A stretch of DNA of 64,000 bases, from positions 744,001 to 808,000 of the forward strand of contig NW_027102660.1 of NCBI RefSeq assembly GCF_036373705.1. The letters are read 5' to 3'. The notes beneath the pieces are model-generated. The model made no database searches and was not told the DNA's origin. It saw nothing but the letters and a program-made list of their open reading frames with translations. The translations under genes were made by a program, and so were the position numbers. Position 1 is the first letter of the stretch; each line of letters opens with the position of its first letter. This DNA comes from Amia ocellicauda (Eukaryota; Chordata; Actinopteri; Amiiformes; Amiidae). Of this stretch, positions 42,037 to 52,433 are shown piece after piece.

Positions 42037-42626
42037 CGACCCGTCCTGGTGTTTCAAATGGCTCCCATCGAAGCCGGCTGGTAAAACGCGCACGGGGGTT
42101 TCCCGTGGGCCAGCCTGTGAGATAAAGGTTTCTATTTTCACTGACCTATTTTGCATTGCTCAAGGGCACATCAGGACACTTTGGAAACTCTTTCAAAGGA
42201 AGAACGCCCTGAGCTATGACAAGACTTACACTTACCCCAACAAGGTGATGCTCAATGGCTTGTTCAAACAGCTGCTGCTCGTCTTGTGCCACCATCAGAC
42301 AATCACAAAGCTATTGTGCCTTCTACACCTTACGGTAGCAACAAATCTAACTACTGCTTTACTTTAACAATAATAATGACGGCGACCACGACGACAACAA
42401 GAAAAACAAGAACAACAACAACAACAAGAACAAGAACAACAACATCATCATCATCATCATCATATTTCAATTAAAAGTGGCTACACCAGCGTTTACAATT
42501 TCAACCTGTCGACGGACGGACGCTCTGAGTGCACCGATTTCGGGCACTCCAATGAAGAAAAGCCACCCACTGCCTCCAGGGAACCACGAGGGCAAGCAGG
42601 ATGAAAAGGACCGGCCCACAACAGGC

Positions 42627-42699
42627 TGTTTCCGCCCGGTTTCGAACGGGGGACCTTTCGCGCGTTAGGCAAACGTGATGACTGCTACACTACGGAAAC
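42627..42699 (-). pseudogene. Diverged tRNA-Val (AAC)
   Basis: The anticodon AAC and acceptor stem are intact. The D arm (GCAGTCATC) and T stem (CCCCCGTTCGAAACC) carry substitutions that unpair bases or alter the A box, and the anticodon stem has a T for C. It is probably a decaying gene. Confidence 0.7.
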
Positions 42700-43240
42700 T
42701 GACACTGTGGCCTCTTGCTTCGAACGGTTACCGTTGGAGCCTGCTGGTAAAACGGGCTCAGGCGTTTCAGGTCGGCTAGGCTGTGAGATGGCGTCTGTAG
42801 TGCCGCGAAAGGATGCCATTTTCACTGACCTGTTTGGCATTGCTAAAGGGCACATCAGGATACTTCGGAAACTCTTTCAAAGGCAGGACGCCCTGCGCTC
42901 TGACAGTGCCTGCACTTAGCCCAACAAGGTGATGCTGAATGGCTTGTTCAAACGGCTGGTGGTCTTCCGTCACCACCAGACTATCAGAGCTATACTGCGC
43001 CTTCAACTACATAAGAGTAACAGCAATGTCGCCGATCCTGCTACGGTCGTATTGTAACAGCAACAACATGTATCGATTTTAAAAGTGTCAGTTCCAGCGC
43101 CTCGCAAAGCTTCCCTTCTGCGATCGTTTGTTCTCAAGGTCAGGAATTTTTGCCACTCCGAGGAAGAGAAAACGACGGCCAGCCTTGGGGCAGAGAGATG
43201 GGGACGGGTAACACGGCACTGGCACGCGTGCACCTCGGGT

Positions 43241-43313
43241 TGTTTCCGGCCGTTTTCGAACCAGGGAATTTTTGCGTGTGAGGCGAACGTAATAGCCACT
43301 ACACTACGGAAAC
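43241..43313 (-). pseudogene. Diverged tRNA-Val (CAC)
   Basis: The anticodon CAC is present, but the T arm and the adjoining variable region carry several substitutions (plus strand GGCCGTTTTCGAACCAGGGA, then ATTTTTGCG). The anticodon and acceptor-proximal stems lose pairs. It is likely non-functional. Confidence 0.75.
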
Positions 43314-43687
43314 CGACCAGTCCTGGCGTTTCGAATGGCTCCCATCGAAGCCGGCTGGTAAAACGCACACAGGCGTTTCCCATGGGCCAGCCTGTGAGAT
43401 AAAGGTTTCTATTTTCACTGACCTATTTTGCATTGCTCAAGGGCACATCAGGACACTTTGGAAACTCTTTCAAAGGAAGAACGCCCTGAGCTATGACAAG
43501 ACTTACACTTACACCAACAAGGTGATGCTCAATGGCTTGTTCAAACAGCTGCTGCTCGTCTTGTGCCACCATCAGACAATCACAGAGCTATTGTGCGTTC
43601 TACACCTTACGATAGCAACAAATCTAACTACTGCTTTACTTTAACATTAATAATGACGGTGACTACGACGACAACAAGAACAACAAG

Positions 43688-43718
<31 letters not shown>

Positions 43719-43900
43719 ACATCATCAACATCATCAGATTTTAATTAAAAGTGGCTACACCAGCGTTTACAATTTCAACCTGTCGACGGACGGACGCTCT
43801 GAGTGCACCGATTTCGGGCACTCCAATGAAGAAAAACCACCCACCGCCTCCGGGGAACCACGAGGGCAAGCAGGACGAAAAGGACCGGCCCACAGCAGGC

Positions 43901-43973
43901 TGTTTCCGCCTGATTTCTATCGGGGGACCTTTCGCACGTTAGGCAAACGTGATAACCGCTACACTACGGAAAC
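43901..43973 (-). pseudogene. Degenerate tRNA-Val (AAC)
   Basis: The acceptor stem and anticodon AAC are recognisable. The T arm is destroyed (plus strand GCCTGATTTCTATCGGGGG), so there is no usable B box. Confidence 0.8.
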
Positions 43974-44169
43974 TGACACCGCCACGTCTTGCTTCAAACG
44001 ATTACCGTTGAAGCCTGCTCGTAAAACGGGCTCACGCATTTCAGGTCGGCTAGACTGTGAGATGGCGTCTGAAGTGCTGCGAAAGGATGCCATTTTCACA
44101 GACCTGTTTGGCATTGCTAAAGGGCACATCAGGACACTTTGGAAACTCTTTCAAAGGCAGGTCGCCCTG

Positions 44170-44760
44170 CGCTTTAAAAGGGATCCCAGCTATGTTGGAG
44201 TGGAGCTTTTTGCTTTGGGAGAGAAGGAGGGTACGTTGGAACCTTTTGAGACGGTAATTGAATACTCTTATGAGGACTGGTTGAAGGTGATGGCCTGGAG
44301 AGATCTGGGGCTTGTGGATAAGACTCTAGAAGGCTTGCAAGAGGGTCCAAGAGAATGCGAAATGGAGTCTCCGACTCAGGGTTTTGAAAGGTGTGAATGG
44401 GAAAGCTTGCAGAACTACGGTAGAGTGGTGAAGAGTCTATCTCTAACTACAGATCGTAAGGTTTTGTTTAGCAGTACCCTGATTACAAACCCTATTGAAG
44501 GGGGTGTGGAGGATCCAGAAAAACAGGTTACTGAAATTATGTTTGACGCCGTGGACTGGCCGTTCTTGAAAGAGGTCATAAACTGTATAAATGATGGTTT
44601 TGACATCTTGACCAAATGTTCGCAACTGGATTTGGTTAGAAGGAGAATATGCTGGATTATGGATTATATATCCCCCTTGAATGACGACGACGATGAAAAA
44701 ACCGACGACGTGTGGGGTTTTGGAGGGGGGTCTGACGGCTCAGGGGCTACTCTCTTCTAA
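44170..44760 (+). pseudogene. Gene A, start missing, copy 3
   Basis: The element begins inside gene A, so its N-terminal basic segment is absent. The remainder is open to the acidic C-terminus (NDDDDEKTDD, then GSDGSGATLF). By chance the frame is open into the upstream array sequence, giving a 250-codon chimeric frame from 44008 whose first about 54 codons are array DNA. Confidence 0.65.
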
Positions 44761-44775
44761 GAGGGCGGTGTGTCG

Positions 44776-44802
44776 TGACGTAGTGAAGAGATAGGATAAA
44801 AG
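44776..44802 (+). promoter_or_regulatory. CRE-like site plus TATA box of gene B, copy 3
   Basis: TGACGTA (44776-44782) and ATAAAAG (44796-44802) keep the same spacing as in copy 1. Confidence 0.55.
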
Positions 44803-44838
44803 GCGCAACAATTCATTCATGGTTTAAAATTAAAGAGA

Positions 44839-45687
44839 ATGTCTTACCCTAAAGCTGCGGACGTCGACAGGCTCTACAGGCCTCTTCAAACCCGGGATCA
44901 CCCCTGGTTCTATTCCCCAGATTTTGTATACACTCTGGAACCCTCTGACTGCGGTTACCCTCCAAGACCTCAGACCCCGGTCCCTCAGGACGAAACAACA
45001 TGCGGTGCGATGGATGTCCAAATGAGTCTCGGGGATCCCCAGCCTCTGGAGCTCATGGAGGGCCTCGATTTTGCCGAACTGTCTACCGTCTGTGCGTCTC
45101 AGGAGGGGGTCAGTCCAATGGATGTAGAAACACCCCACAAACCACCAGGCGACCCAATGAGCATCGGACTGTCCCAGGGGCGTGATGAAGACGCAGGATT
45201 TATGCCCGGGGTATGTGACCAAGTAAGCAGAGTGGTTAAAAGCACCCTGGTGTATATTCTGAGTGCTCTCATCGACCGAGCTCTGAAAGAAGTCTGTCGG
45301 GGGTGTGAAGTGAATCACCCCAGTCAGTTGAGACACAGTTGTTTGTTTGAACCAGACCGTTACTATTTCCTGTTCTATTTCAACGTGTTTTACAGAAGAC
45401 TGAACAAACCGTGGCTGAAACCGGCACTAATCAAGGCGCTGTCTTACTCCCACATACATGTCACTGCGGGACAAGTCCAGAAAATCATAGATGAGATTTT
45501 GCTGGAGCTGAAAAAGGAGCCGTTTATAATAGAGAAACTTGGGCAGCTGGTCAATGACCTGGATGAGCCGAGTAGAAAAACCGCTGGCAAGCTAAAAGCT
45601 TATTTCTTCCGTAAAGAAGTTAAAGCTGGGGGCAGCGACGAGGAATTCGACATCTACGCCACTGATTCAGACTCTGACCTGAACTAA
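44839..45687 (+). CDS. Gene B, 282-aa early protein, copy 3
   Basis: This is open over 282 codons. The HPSQ-H-C motif, aromatic stretch and acidic tail are as in copy 1. Confidence 0.75.
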   Translation: MSYPKAADVDRLYRPLQTRDHPWFYSPDFVYTLEPSDCGYPPRPQTPVPQDETTCGAMDVQMSLGDPQPLELMEGLDFAELSTVCASQEGVSPMDVETPHKPPGDPMSIGLSQGRDEDAGFMPGVCDQVSRVVKSTLVYILSALIDRALKEVCRGCEVNHPSQLRHSCLFEPDRYYFLFYFNVFYRRLNKPWLKPALIKALSYSHIHVTAGQVQKIIDEILLELKKEPFIIEKLGQLVNDLDEPSRKTAGKLKAYFFRKEVKAGGSDEEFDIYATDSDSDLN

Positions 45688-45699
45688 GGGACTTTGAAC

Positions 45700-46092
45700 A
45701 TGGGGAATGTTCTGGACTGCTTCTGCAACTGGTTCTGTCATCAACACTCTGCAGCTAACCTGAGAGCGCTATTACACCATGTGCTTGACAGAAAAGTAGC
45801 CAACGCGAGCCTTTTCTCTACAGATTTAACCATCGATGAGGATCAACTTTCAAACCTGGAAAAGTGAATGGCTGCTGTAACAAAGACCGGGGGGTACGAA
45901 CACTGGGATGAAGCGCTCAAGGGGGCCAAGAATGATATTAGGCCATTTCATCAACATCTGTATGACCTTTTGCTGAGCATGTTTAATACACCTCTGTTTA
46001 CTTTTAAAATAGGTCATATTGTTGTTTTATTTACATATGTAACTGAGGTGTGTGCCTACAAGATAAAGAAACAGGTATATTTGTTGATGTAG
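45700..46092 (+). pseudogene. Gene C (Bcl-2-like candidate), copy 3
   Basis: This keeps the myristoylation-type N-terminus and the BH1-like segment. It is broken about once. Confidence 0.5.
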
Positions 46093-46203
46093 ATCAAGTA
46101 ACCAATCATCTGATTTCTTTTTGTCTGGACCGTAGAAAAAATTGTTGTGTATGTTATACTTTTCTCAAATGTCTAAAAAGGGGTATCTGCTCTCCTGAAG
46201 TTG

Positions 46204-46223
46204 AATAAAAAACCTTGTATAAA
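46204..46223 (+). promoter_or_regulatory. Poly(A) signal and integrase TATA box, copy 3
   Basis: AATAAA (46204-46209) and TATAAA (46218-46223) lie 42-61 bases before the integrase ATG. Confidence 0.55.
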
Positions 46224-46264
46224 AACTTTGCGCATAGTGTGGGTCTGTTTGGTTATTTGACAGA

Positions 46265-47356
46265 ATGACTCGGCAAGCTCCCCAAATGCAGGAACTATAC
46301 TACAACCCAGCCAAGATTGGGGGTTTGGCGGGTAAGAAGGGTTTTCAAAGAGGACTCGCTGAGGCCGGAGTGAAGGTTAATGATGTGGTTGTTTCAGAAT
46401 GGTTACGGGAACAAGACGCCTATACCTTACATAAACCTCTCAGGATTAACTTTAAAAGAAACCGCGTATATGCAACTGACATAGACTCACAATGGCAAAT
46501 GGATCTAGTCGATATGTCAAATTTATCAAAACATAACAATGGTCACAAATTGATGTTGATGTGTATCGATGTGTTATCAAAATATGCCTGGGCTCGCATT
46601 CTACATAAAAAAACAGGTCGGGCGGTGACAAGGGCCTTTGAGGATATATTGTCCCAGGGTCGATGTCCTAAAAAACTGCAGACTGATAAAGGAAAAGAGT
46701 TTCTCAACAGAGAATTTCAGAATCTACTGAAGAGACACAAAATACATCATTTCACCACCGGTAATGAGCTTAAGGCATCGGTAGTGGAGAGGTTTAACCG
46801 CACCATGAAGACCAAAATGTGGAGATATTTTACAGCGGTCAACACGTTCAAGTATTTTGATAAAGTTCAGGATTTTATCGATGCTTACAACCAAGGGTAT
46901 CACACCAGTATTAAAATGAAGCCGATAGATGTTGATCAAAGTAATTCTTTTAAGGTCTATAAAGAATTATACGGACCATTTATTAAGAAGGGAAAAACTA
47001 CTTATAAGTTCAACATCGGTGATGTGGTTCGCGTTTCAAAGCTAAGGAGTACTTTTGCCAAAGGTTATGAACAAACATTTTCTGACGAATATTTTACAGT
47101 TACCGAACAGTTGGCTAGAGACCCCCCCGTGTACCGGTTAAAAGACTATGACGGGGAGGATATAGAAGGAACGTTTTACGAAGCCGAGTTACAAAAAATG
47201 ATTGTGGGTAAAGACAGTGTATACAGAGTTGAAAAGATATTAGCTGAAAAAACCCAGAACCGGAAAAAATATGTGTTGGTGAAATGGCTTGGATGGCCTG
47301 AAAAGTTCAATAGTTGGGTCCCGGAACAACAGGTTTGCGATATTCAATCCTTATAA
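46265..47356 (+). CDS. INT: Retroviral-type integrase with chromodomain, copy 3
   Basis: This is an intact 363-codon frame starting MTRQAPQMQELYYNPAKIGG. The DDE core residues and the chromodomain in its typical form (KYVLVKWLGWPEKFNSWVPE) are present, making this the best-preserved integrase in the window. The minor capsid ATG follows four bases after the stop. Confidence 0.94.
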   Translation: MTRQAPQMQELYYNPAKIGGLAGKKGFQRGLAEAGVKVNDVVVSEWLREQDAYTLHKPLRINFKRNRVYATDIDSQWQMDLVDMSNLSKHNNGHKLMLMCIDVLSKYAWARILHKKTGRAVTRAFEDILSQGRCPKKLQTDKGKEFLNREFQNLLKRHKIHHFTTGNELKASVVERFNRTMKTKMWRYFTAVNTFKYFDKVQDFIDAYNQGYHTSIKMKPIDVDQSNSFKVYKELYGPFIKKGKTTYKFNIGDVVRVSKLRSTFAKGYEQTFSDEYFTVTEQLARDPPVYRLKDYDGEDIEGTFYEAELQKMIVGKDSVYRVEKILAEKTQNRKKYVLVKWLGWPEKFNSWVPEQQVCDIQSL

Positions 47357-47360
47357 CAAC

Positions 47361-48131
47361 ATGCCCGCGGGTGTGATGGGGGCATTACTTTCGGTACTCA
47401 AGATGGAATCAGGAGGCTTCTACGTGACTCTACCCAGTAACGCCTCTCTCGATATATACCCTAAAAATGAAATATCCAGTTACACGGTACAATTTGGAAA
47501 ATCTATAGATCTAAGGGGGTCGTGGGAAGTGGGGTTGGCGGAAATACAGTATCCTTACACTTGGGCTGTTTTACAAGATAAGGATGCCACCTTCGCCATT
47601 TTTGATGATGTTAAAATCAATGGATATTCACGATACAAGGAGGTTATTATGACAATGTGGATAAAATATTAGATGAGATTCATAAACAGTTCTCAGAAGG
47701 CACCCCCAACATCAAGCTATATTACAACCCTATTAAAAACAGAGTGTACAAGGTGTCAAAACCAGGTATTAGCATTCAAACCAGCGGCCAACTGGGGCGT
47801 ATATTAGGGTTCTATTCTGACACAGAGAGCAGGTTCTCAGAAGTGGTGGGGCGGCTTTTACACTCTTTATGTGTATACGGATATCATAACCCACCAGAGG
47901 GTCGGGGATAGTTATGTCCCCCTTTTGAGAAATGTACTTATTAAAGGTAAAAGCAATGACATGGTCACAATTACTTATGACAAGCCACACTACGTACCAG
48001 TCTCAAAGACCCACTTTGACAACATCACGATCGAAGTCAAATCGGATCAGAATATCAACGTACCCTTCCGCTTCGGTAAAGTTATTGTCAAACTACATTT
48101 TCGACCCCTGAAACAGTGTGTACATTATTAA
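47361..48131 (+). pseudogene. Minor capsid (penton-like) protein, copy 3
   Basis: The conserved N- and C-terminal signatures are present. It is broken about twice, matching copy 2 closely. Confidence 0.83.
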
Positions 48132-48132
48132 A

Positions 48133-48624
48133 ATGGCTACCTCGAGGGGTTATGTAGATCCTAGCGCCTATGTGGATTATTACAAGATGCAAGCCGGGAA
48201 CGGCTTGCCCGGTATTGTAGGAGCCCCCACAATGTATGGCGCCGGTCTAGGAGGACTCTTTCGTGGTCTCTTTAGAATGGCCGTACCCCTGCTTAAGAGA
48301 GGCTTTGCTATAGCCAGACCCCACTTGAAATCAGCGGCTAAAAATATTGTTAGTGACGTGTTCACCAATGTTATGAACCGGGCAGCTAGCCATGAGCATC
48401 AGGAGGGTTCGGGTCTCATGGTAATATCGAGGAGGGGGGGTAAAAGAAGAAACAGCATGTGTCCACCAGGGGGCGACGAAGATCCGTGGCTAACAAAAAA
48501 CGAAGAATCTCTCATTCTCCAACATATCGTGGAAACACTCGGAGAAGGAAGCAGCACAAGAAAAAACCTGCAAAAAGAAAGTCTCAAAGAAAGAAAAATA
48601 GAGCCTCAGGATACATCTTTTAAA
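48133..48624 (+). pseudogene. pX/pVI-like core peptide, copy 3
   Basis: The Gly-rich/amphipathic block is complete. A frame stays open past the MCP start to 48714, but its later part does not look like the expected basic tail, so the gene is counted as broken (about one break). Confidence 0.65.
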
Positions 48625-48625
48625 C

Positions 48626-49934
48626 ATGTCTTTTGTCCACAGTCTATCGGAAGAATGCGTCAAATCAGAACTGGATCTGTTTACAGTTCCATACACTCAA
48701 ACGAGTATAGATAAGAGCATATATGTAGAGATTCCCCCTCTTTCTGCAATTTCAGACACGGCCCCTCAAGAGTTTTTTTATAGCTGGCAATGGCGAGGAT
48801 TATATTGATTTGAATAACACATTTATTTTAATGAACTGTAAAGTGACTGATGAGGATGGCGATGCAATCGAGAAGACGGCCAACGCTGGGGTCTTCAATT
48901 ACCCGGTGGCCACCATGTTTTCACAGGTGGATGTGACCCTGGGAGATCGGCTCATTAGTCAAAGCAGCAATACTTACCCCTATAGAGCCATGATGGAGTG
49001 TATCCTTAATTATAGTGAGGAGACCCTAAGCAAACAGTTCAGCCCCGGCCTTTTCTTCAAAGACATCCCGGAAGCTATGGACGACAAGGATCCAGAGGGA
49101 CTCAATAAGGGTTTGCAAAAAAGAACGGCCTCTTCAACAGAAGGGAGGACCTTTGAGCTAATGGGGCATATCCATGCAGACATATTTTTCCAAGAAAAAC
49201 TCATGCTCAACGGGGTAGACATTAAAATTAAAATGATCCGTAGTAAAAGTGCTTTTTGTCTGATGACCCCTGATACTGAAAAATATAAACTGACCATATT
49301 ATCGGCCTCGCTGTTTGTGAAAAAAGTGTCCGTCTCCCCGGCGGTTAAACTAGGACACGCGCAGGCGTTAATGACGGCAAACGCCGAGTACCCGATCGAA
49401 AGAGTCTATATGAAAGTCCACAGAATCCCCGCAGGGACACGGGTGATGAACCAGGAGAATCTGTTTCTAGGACAGCTCCCAAAACAGGTTATTATAGGCC
49501 TCATGGATAATGATGCATTTACCGGGGTTTACAACAAGAACCCCTTTAACTTTAAAGATTATAATGCGGAATTTATAGCGTTGTACGTCGATGGTGTGCA
49601 GGTTCCATCCAGACCTTTTCAAGCTGACTTTGAAAACGGCAATGCGGTTCGTGAATATTACAGTCTAGTACTGGCCACGGGTCGCCATCTCAAGGATCAA
49701 ACTCTACTGATCGATCGCCGGGAATACTGCAGCGGTTACACCTTGTACGGTTTCAACCTGACCCCTGACGAAGAGTGTGGACAACATTTTTCACTGATGA
49801 AGACGGGCAATATGCGTTTGGAGATGCGTTTCAAGCAGCCTCTACCACGCACTGTAAATATGGTCGTGTATGCTGTGTTTGACAACATTATTGAGGTGAA
49901 TCAGAGGAGAAACGTTCCGTATGATTATTATTAA
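48626..49934 (+). pseudogene. MCP: Major capsid protein, copy 3
   Basis: The normal capsid start (MSFVHSLSEECVKSELDLF) is at 48626 and the rest of the protein is conserved to the C-terminus. It is broken about once. Confidence 0.88.
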
Positions 49935-49935
49935 A

Positions 49936-50493
49936 ATGAACACCAGAGAGCTCAACCACATCATGAATGCCCTGGCCGGCTCACGGAAACTGTTTCAAGG
50001 AGTCTACGCCTGCGATCAGCTGCCTAAATTTAAGATCAAGAATTTACCTGCAATGTACATAATCAACACATACCCTAAAAACATGCCCGGAGAACATTGG
50101 CTGGCTATTTATCTAAGGGAGGACCACCGTGGTGAATTTTTTGATTCCTATGCAAACCCCCCGGATTTCCGACCTTTCCCTCGGAAGATCAATAACTTTC
50201 TGCTCAACAACTGTCAAGAAACCATTTACAGCGGTCGTCAAGTACAAAGTCTTCAGACCTTCACTTGTGGTCAACACTGTGTGTTTTTCTTATATCATAG
50301 ATCTAATGGAAGGTCATACCCCGATATTATGGCCTTGTACAGTGAGGATTTAGGCCAAAATGATAAAAAAGTGGCAGAGTTTGTCAGGACACTGTGGACC
50401 CCCCCTTATAACACAATGACTTACGACCCTGGCCAGCCATGTATACAGATGGGGTGTTCTTGTGAGGATTTTAAAAGATGTCATGCGTGTTAA
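49936..50493 (+). CDS. PRO: Adenain-type cysteine protease, copy 3
   Basis: This is an intact 185-codon frame with all catalytic blocks present. It is close to copy 2 in sequence. Confidence 0.92.
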   Translation: MNTRELNHIMNALAGSRKLFQGVYACDQLPKFKIKNLPAMYIINTYPKNMPGEHWLAIYLREDHRGEFFDSYANPPDFRPFPRKINNFLLNNCQETIYSGRQVQSLQTFTCGQHCVFFLYHRSNGRSYPDIMALYSEDLGQNDKKVAEFVRTLWTPPYNTMTYDPGQPCIQMGCSCEDFKRCHAC

Positions 50494-50673
50494 GGTGAAA
50501 AAATAATGAAAACAGCCTTTGAATCATTAGTTTTTGTTTTTATTCAATACAATTCTTATACAAAGCAGGGGTTATGTTATAAATAAATGTACAACATTTG
50601 AAAAATAAATAAATAAAAAAAAAAATTGTTTGTCGGGTCATTATTTACAGGGGAGACAAATAAAAACATGAGA
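50494..50673. terminator. Convergent 3' region, copy 3
   Basis: This has overlapping AATAAA signals on both strands and an A-rich tract, as in copy 1. No gene was found. Confidence 0.55.
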
Positions 50674-51417
50674 TTAAAAAGCTTCCCAACGATGGATAGA
50701 TCCTGAGGATGGTCGCTCAGCACGGTCAGAGTAATGAGATATCGGAGTCAGATCAGGCTCCACCTCTTTACACAGACGGATTTTTTGTCGCGTTTCCTGG
50801 TTAGGAACTGTGGATTGGGGCATGTTCAGACAGGCCATCGCCTGTAGGAAAGCATTCCAGCCTACAGGTCGGCGACTATCGGGTACCTTATTAGTGCTAG
50901 TGACACTCTTCAACAAATCAAACATGTGTGAACCTTTGATCAGTTGTCCTTTAAAAACAAATTCACCCTGTTCATTCCAAGCCGTTACCCGCGGTTTCTG
51001 AACCATTTTGTGCAGGATATATTCTGCATGTCTTTTGCTTCTGGCCGGCATGTTTCTCAAAACATCCGTTACAACACCTCCCTCTGAACTCTCAACAGGT
51101 TCGGTCACCGCAACATCTTTATCAACCGTACCTCCCGCATCAGCCCCAGAACCATTTTCTTGAGAGGCCATGGTTAAAGTTAAAATGTTTTGATCTTTTT
51201 CACCCTGTCTAACCAGACGGAGGTAGCGCTGTAAAGTGTTGGTATACAACTGGGCTTTGGAATACTGATTTAAATCGGCCCTGGCCTGTATAGCTTTCAT
51301 TTCAGAGTTCAGGTTGTTTTCGGCCGTTTGTCTAATGGGCTCTGGCCCGAAAACATTTTTTCTCAGTTTCTCAAGCTGCTCCTGAGGGATCAAAAACATT
51401 TTCTGAGGATATTCCAT
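50674..51417 (-). CDS. Conserved 247-aa Polinton protein, copy 3
   Basis: This intact frame starts MEYPQKMFLIPQEQ and differs from copy 1 at a few residues. Confidence 0.8.
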   Translation of the reverse strand: MEYPQKMFLIPQEQLEKLRKNVFGPEPIRQTAENNLNSEMKAIQARADLNQYSKAQLYTNTLQRYLRLVRQGEKDQNILTLTMASQENGSGADAGGTVDKDVAVTEPVESSEGGVVTDVLRNMPARSKRHAEYILHKMVQKPRVTAWNEQGEFVFKGQLIKGSHMFDLLKSVTSTNKVPDSRRPVGWNAFLQAMACLNMPQSTVPNQETRQKIRLCKEVEPDLTPISHYSDRAERPSSGSIHRWEAF

Positions 51418-51419
51418 TA

Positions 51420-51755
51420 TTAACCCACTCTGGAAGCTAGAAGACTGGTTAGGAAAGGCACGGCTATGCTCAACAGCGGTACTATAAAACCCCCGGTTTG
51501 ATTAATCTTCTTTCTTTTTCTTTTAATAGAATACTTCTTATTAGCGATGATCTTGATAACCGCTTTTTGTTTTTTGAGTTTAGAATGTTGAGAAGGGGTT
51601 AGGGGTATATTACCGCGTAAGATGTTAAAAGCTATTTCACACAGGGTCTCGATCAAATCCGAGGGGGCCCCTGCCAGCACAGCTTTCCTATGGCGCGGGC
51701 TCCCCTCAAATAACATTTGCAAAAGCGGCAGATTTCTTTTAATCCGAACAGACAT
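51420..51755 (-). CDS. Small basic protein, copy 3
   Basis: This intact 111-codon frame has the same segments as copy 1. Confidence 0.8.
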   Translation of the reverse strand: MSVRIKRNLPLLQMLFEGSPRHRKAVLAGAPSDLIETLCEIAFNILRGNIPLTPSQHSKLKKQKAVIKIIANKKYSIKRKRKKINQTGGFIVPLLSIAVPFLTSLLASRVG

Positions 51756-51761
51756 TCTTAT

Positions 51762-52433
51762 TTATTTCCTTTTCTTTAGCACATACACTGCCGGCCAATC
51801 GGGCGGGCACAAACCTGTTCTGAGGCGAAAGTCTTCTGGGGTTTGTGCTTTTAAGTCCGCAATCAAGTACCCGTAGGGTTTTTTGGTGGCATCCTCAAAT
51901 GCCTCCAAAAAGAACTTGGTCTGGTTAGGGTACATTTGATGAGCCACGACGGTGACCTGTAGTTTATCTCTGGGGTTTTTAAAAAGAATTATATCATTGG
52001 CATTTAAATTAATAGTGCGGCTTTTTTTACCTTGAAAAAATAGATTTTGAACTAAATAAATAATACTTAAATTCCTATGATGAGTGTACTTTGTGAAAGC
52101 TTTTTCCACTTCACTGTTGTCACCGGCCTGCTCCATCAGGTCATCAAGGATCACTAGATTAGTTTGACCGGGCGGGAACAAGTCATCGTCACACAACGAG
52201 GCGGGGAGACCTTGCACAAATTTCAGATTATTTTTTTTCGAAGCCAAATCATCGTAGAGAGGTTGCCAGCAAGAGTAACACCACACTATGTTGTCAAGAG
52301 CTTGGGACACGGTTGCGTCCACATCTTCTATGATGTTCTTTATAAGATAGCTCTTCCCCGAATTGGAGGGACCGGCTATAATACAGGAGAAAGGGTGTTG
52401 AAGTCTGTTATCAAAACCACCGCTAATATCCAT
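51762..52433 (-). CDS. ATP: Packaging ATPase (A32/FtsK-HerA type), copy 3
   Basis: This intact 223-codon frame is the genome-packaging motor ATPase typical of Polintons and related double-jelly-roll viruses. Walker A is GPSNSGKSYLIKN (about residues 20-32), Walker B is TNLVILDDLMEQ (about 91-102), and a sensor-like NLSIIYLVQNLFFQGK segment follows. The start MDISGGFDNRLQHPF matches the family's short N-terminus before the P-loop. It overlaps the polymerase stop by 11 bases and ends six bases before the small basic protein, so the minus-strand genes probably share a transcript. This is the only copy with a complete open ATPase. Confidence 0.92.
   Translation of the reverse strand: MDISGGFDNRLQHPFSCIIAGPSNSGKSYLIKNIIEDVDATVSQALDNIVWCYSCWQPLYDDLASKKNNLKFVQGLPASLCDDDLFPPGQTNLVILDDLMEQAGDNSEVEKAFTKYTHHRNLSIIYLVQNLFFQGKKSRTINLNANDIILFKNPRDKLQVTVVAHQMYPNQTKFFLEAFEDATKKPYGYLIADLKAQTPEDFRLRTGLCPPDWPAVYVLKKRK

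Larger units (their letters stand above)
40723..44169. repeat. tRNA-Val tandem array III
   Basis: This is the longest array piece. It has a unit tail with Val-AAC (40723-41739), one complete unit of 1,276 bp with Val-CAC and Val-AAC (41740-43015), and most of another (43016-44169). Empty CATAAG sites lie at 41734-41739 and 43010-43015. Trinucleotide tracts lie near 40795-40857, 41462-41503, 42381-42463 and 43667-43735. Its first bases match those of array I, including GACCACGATGACAAC and GAGTGCATCGATT. Confidence 0.85.
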
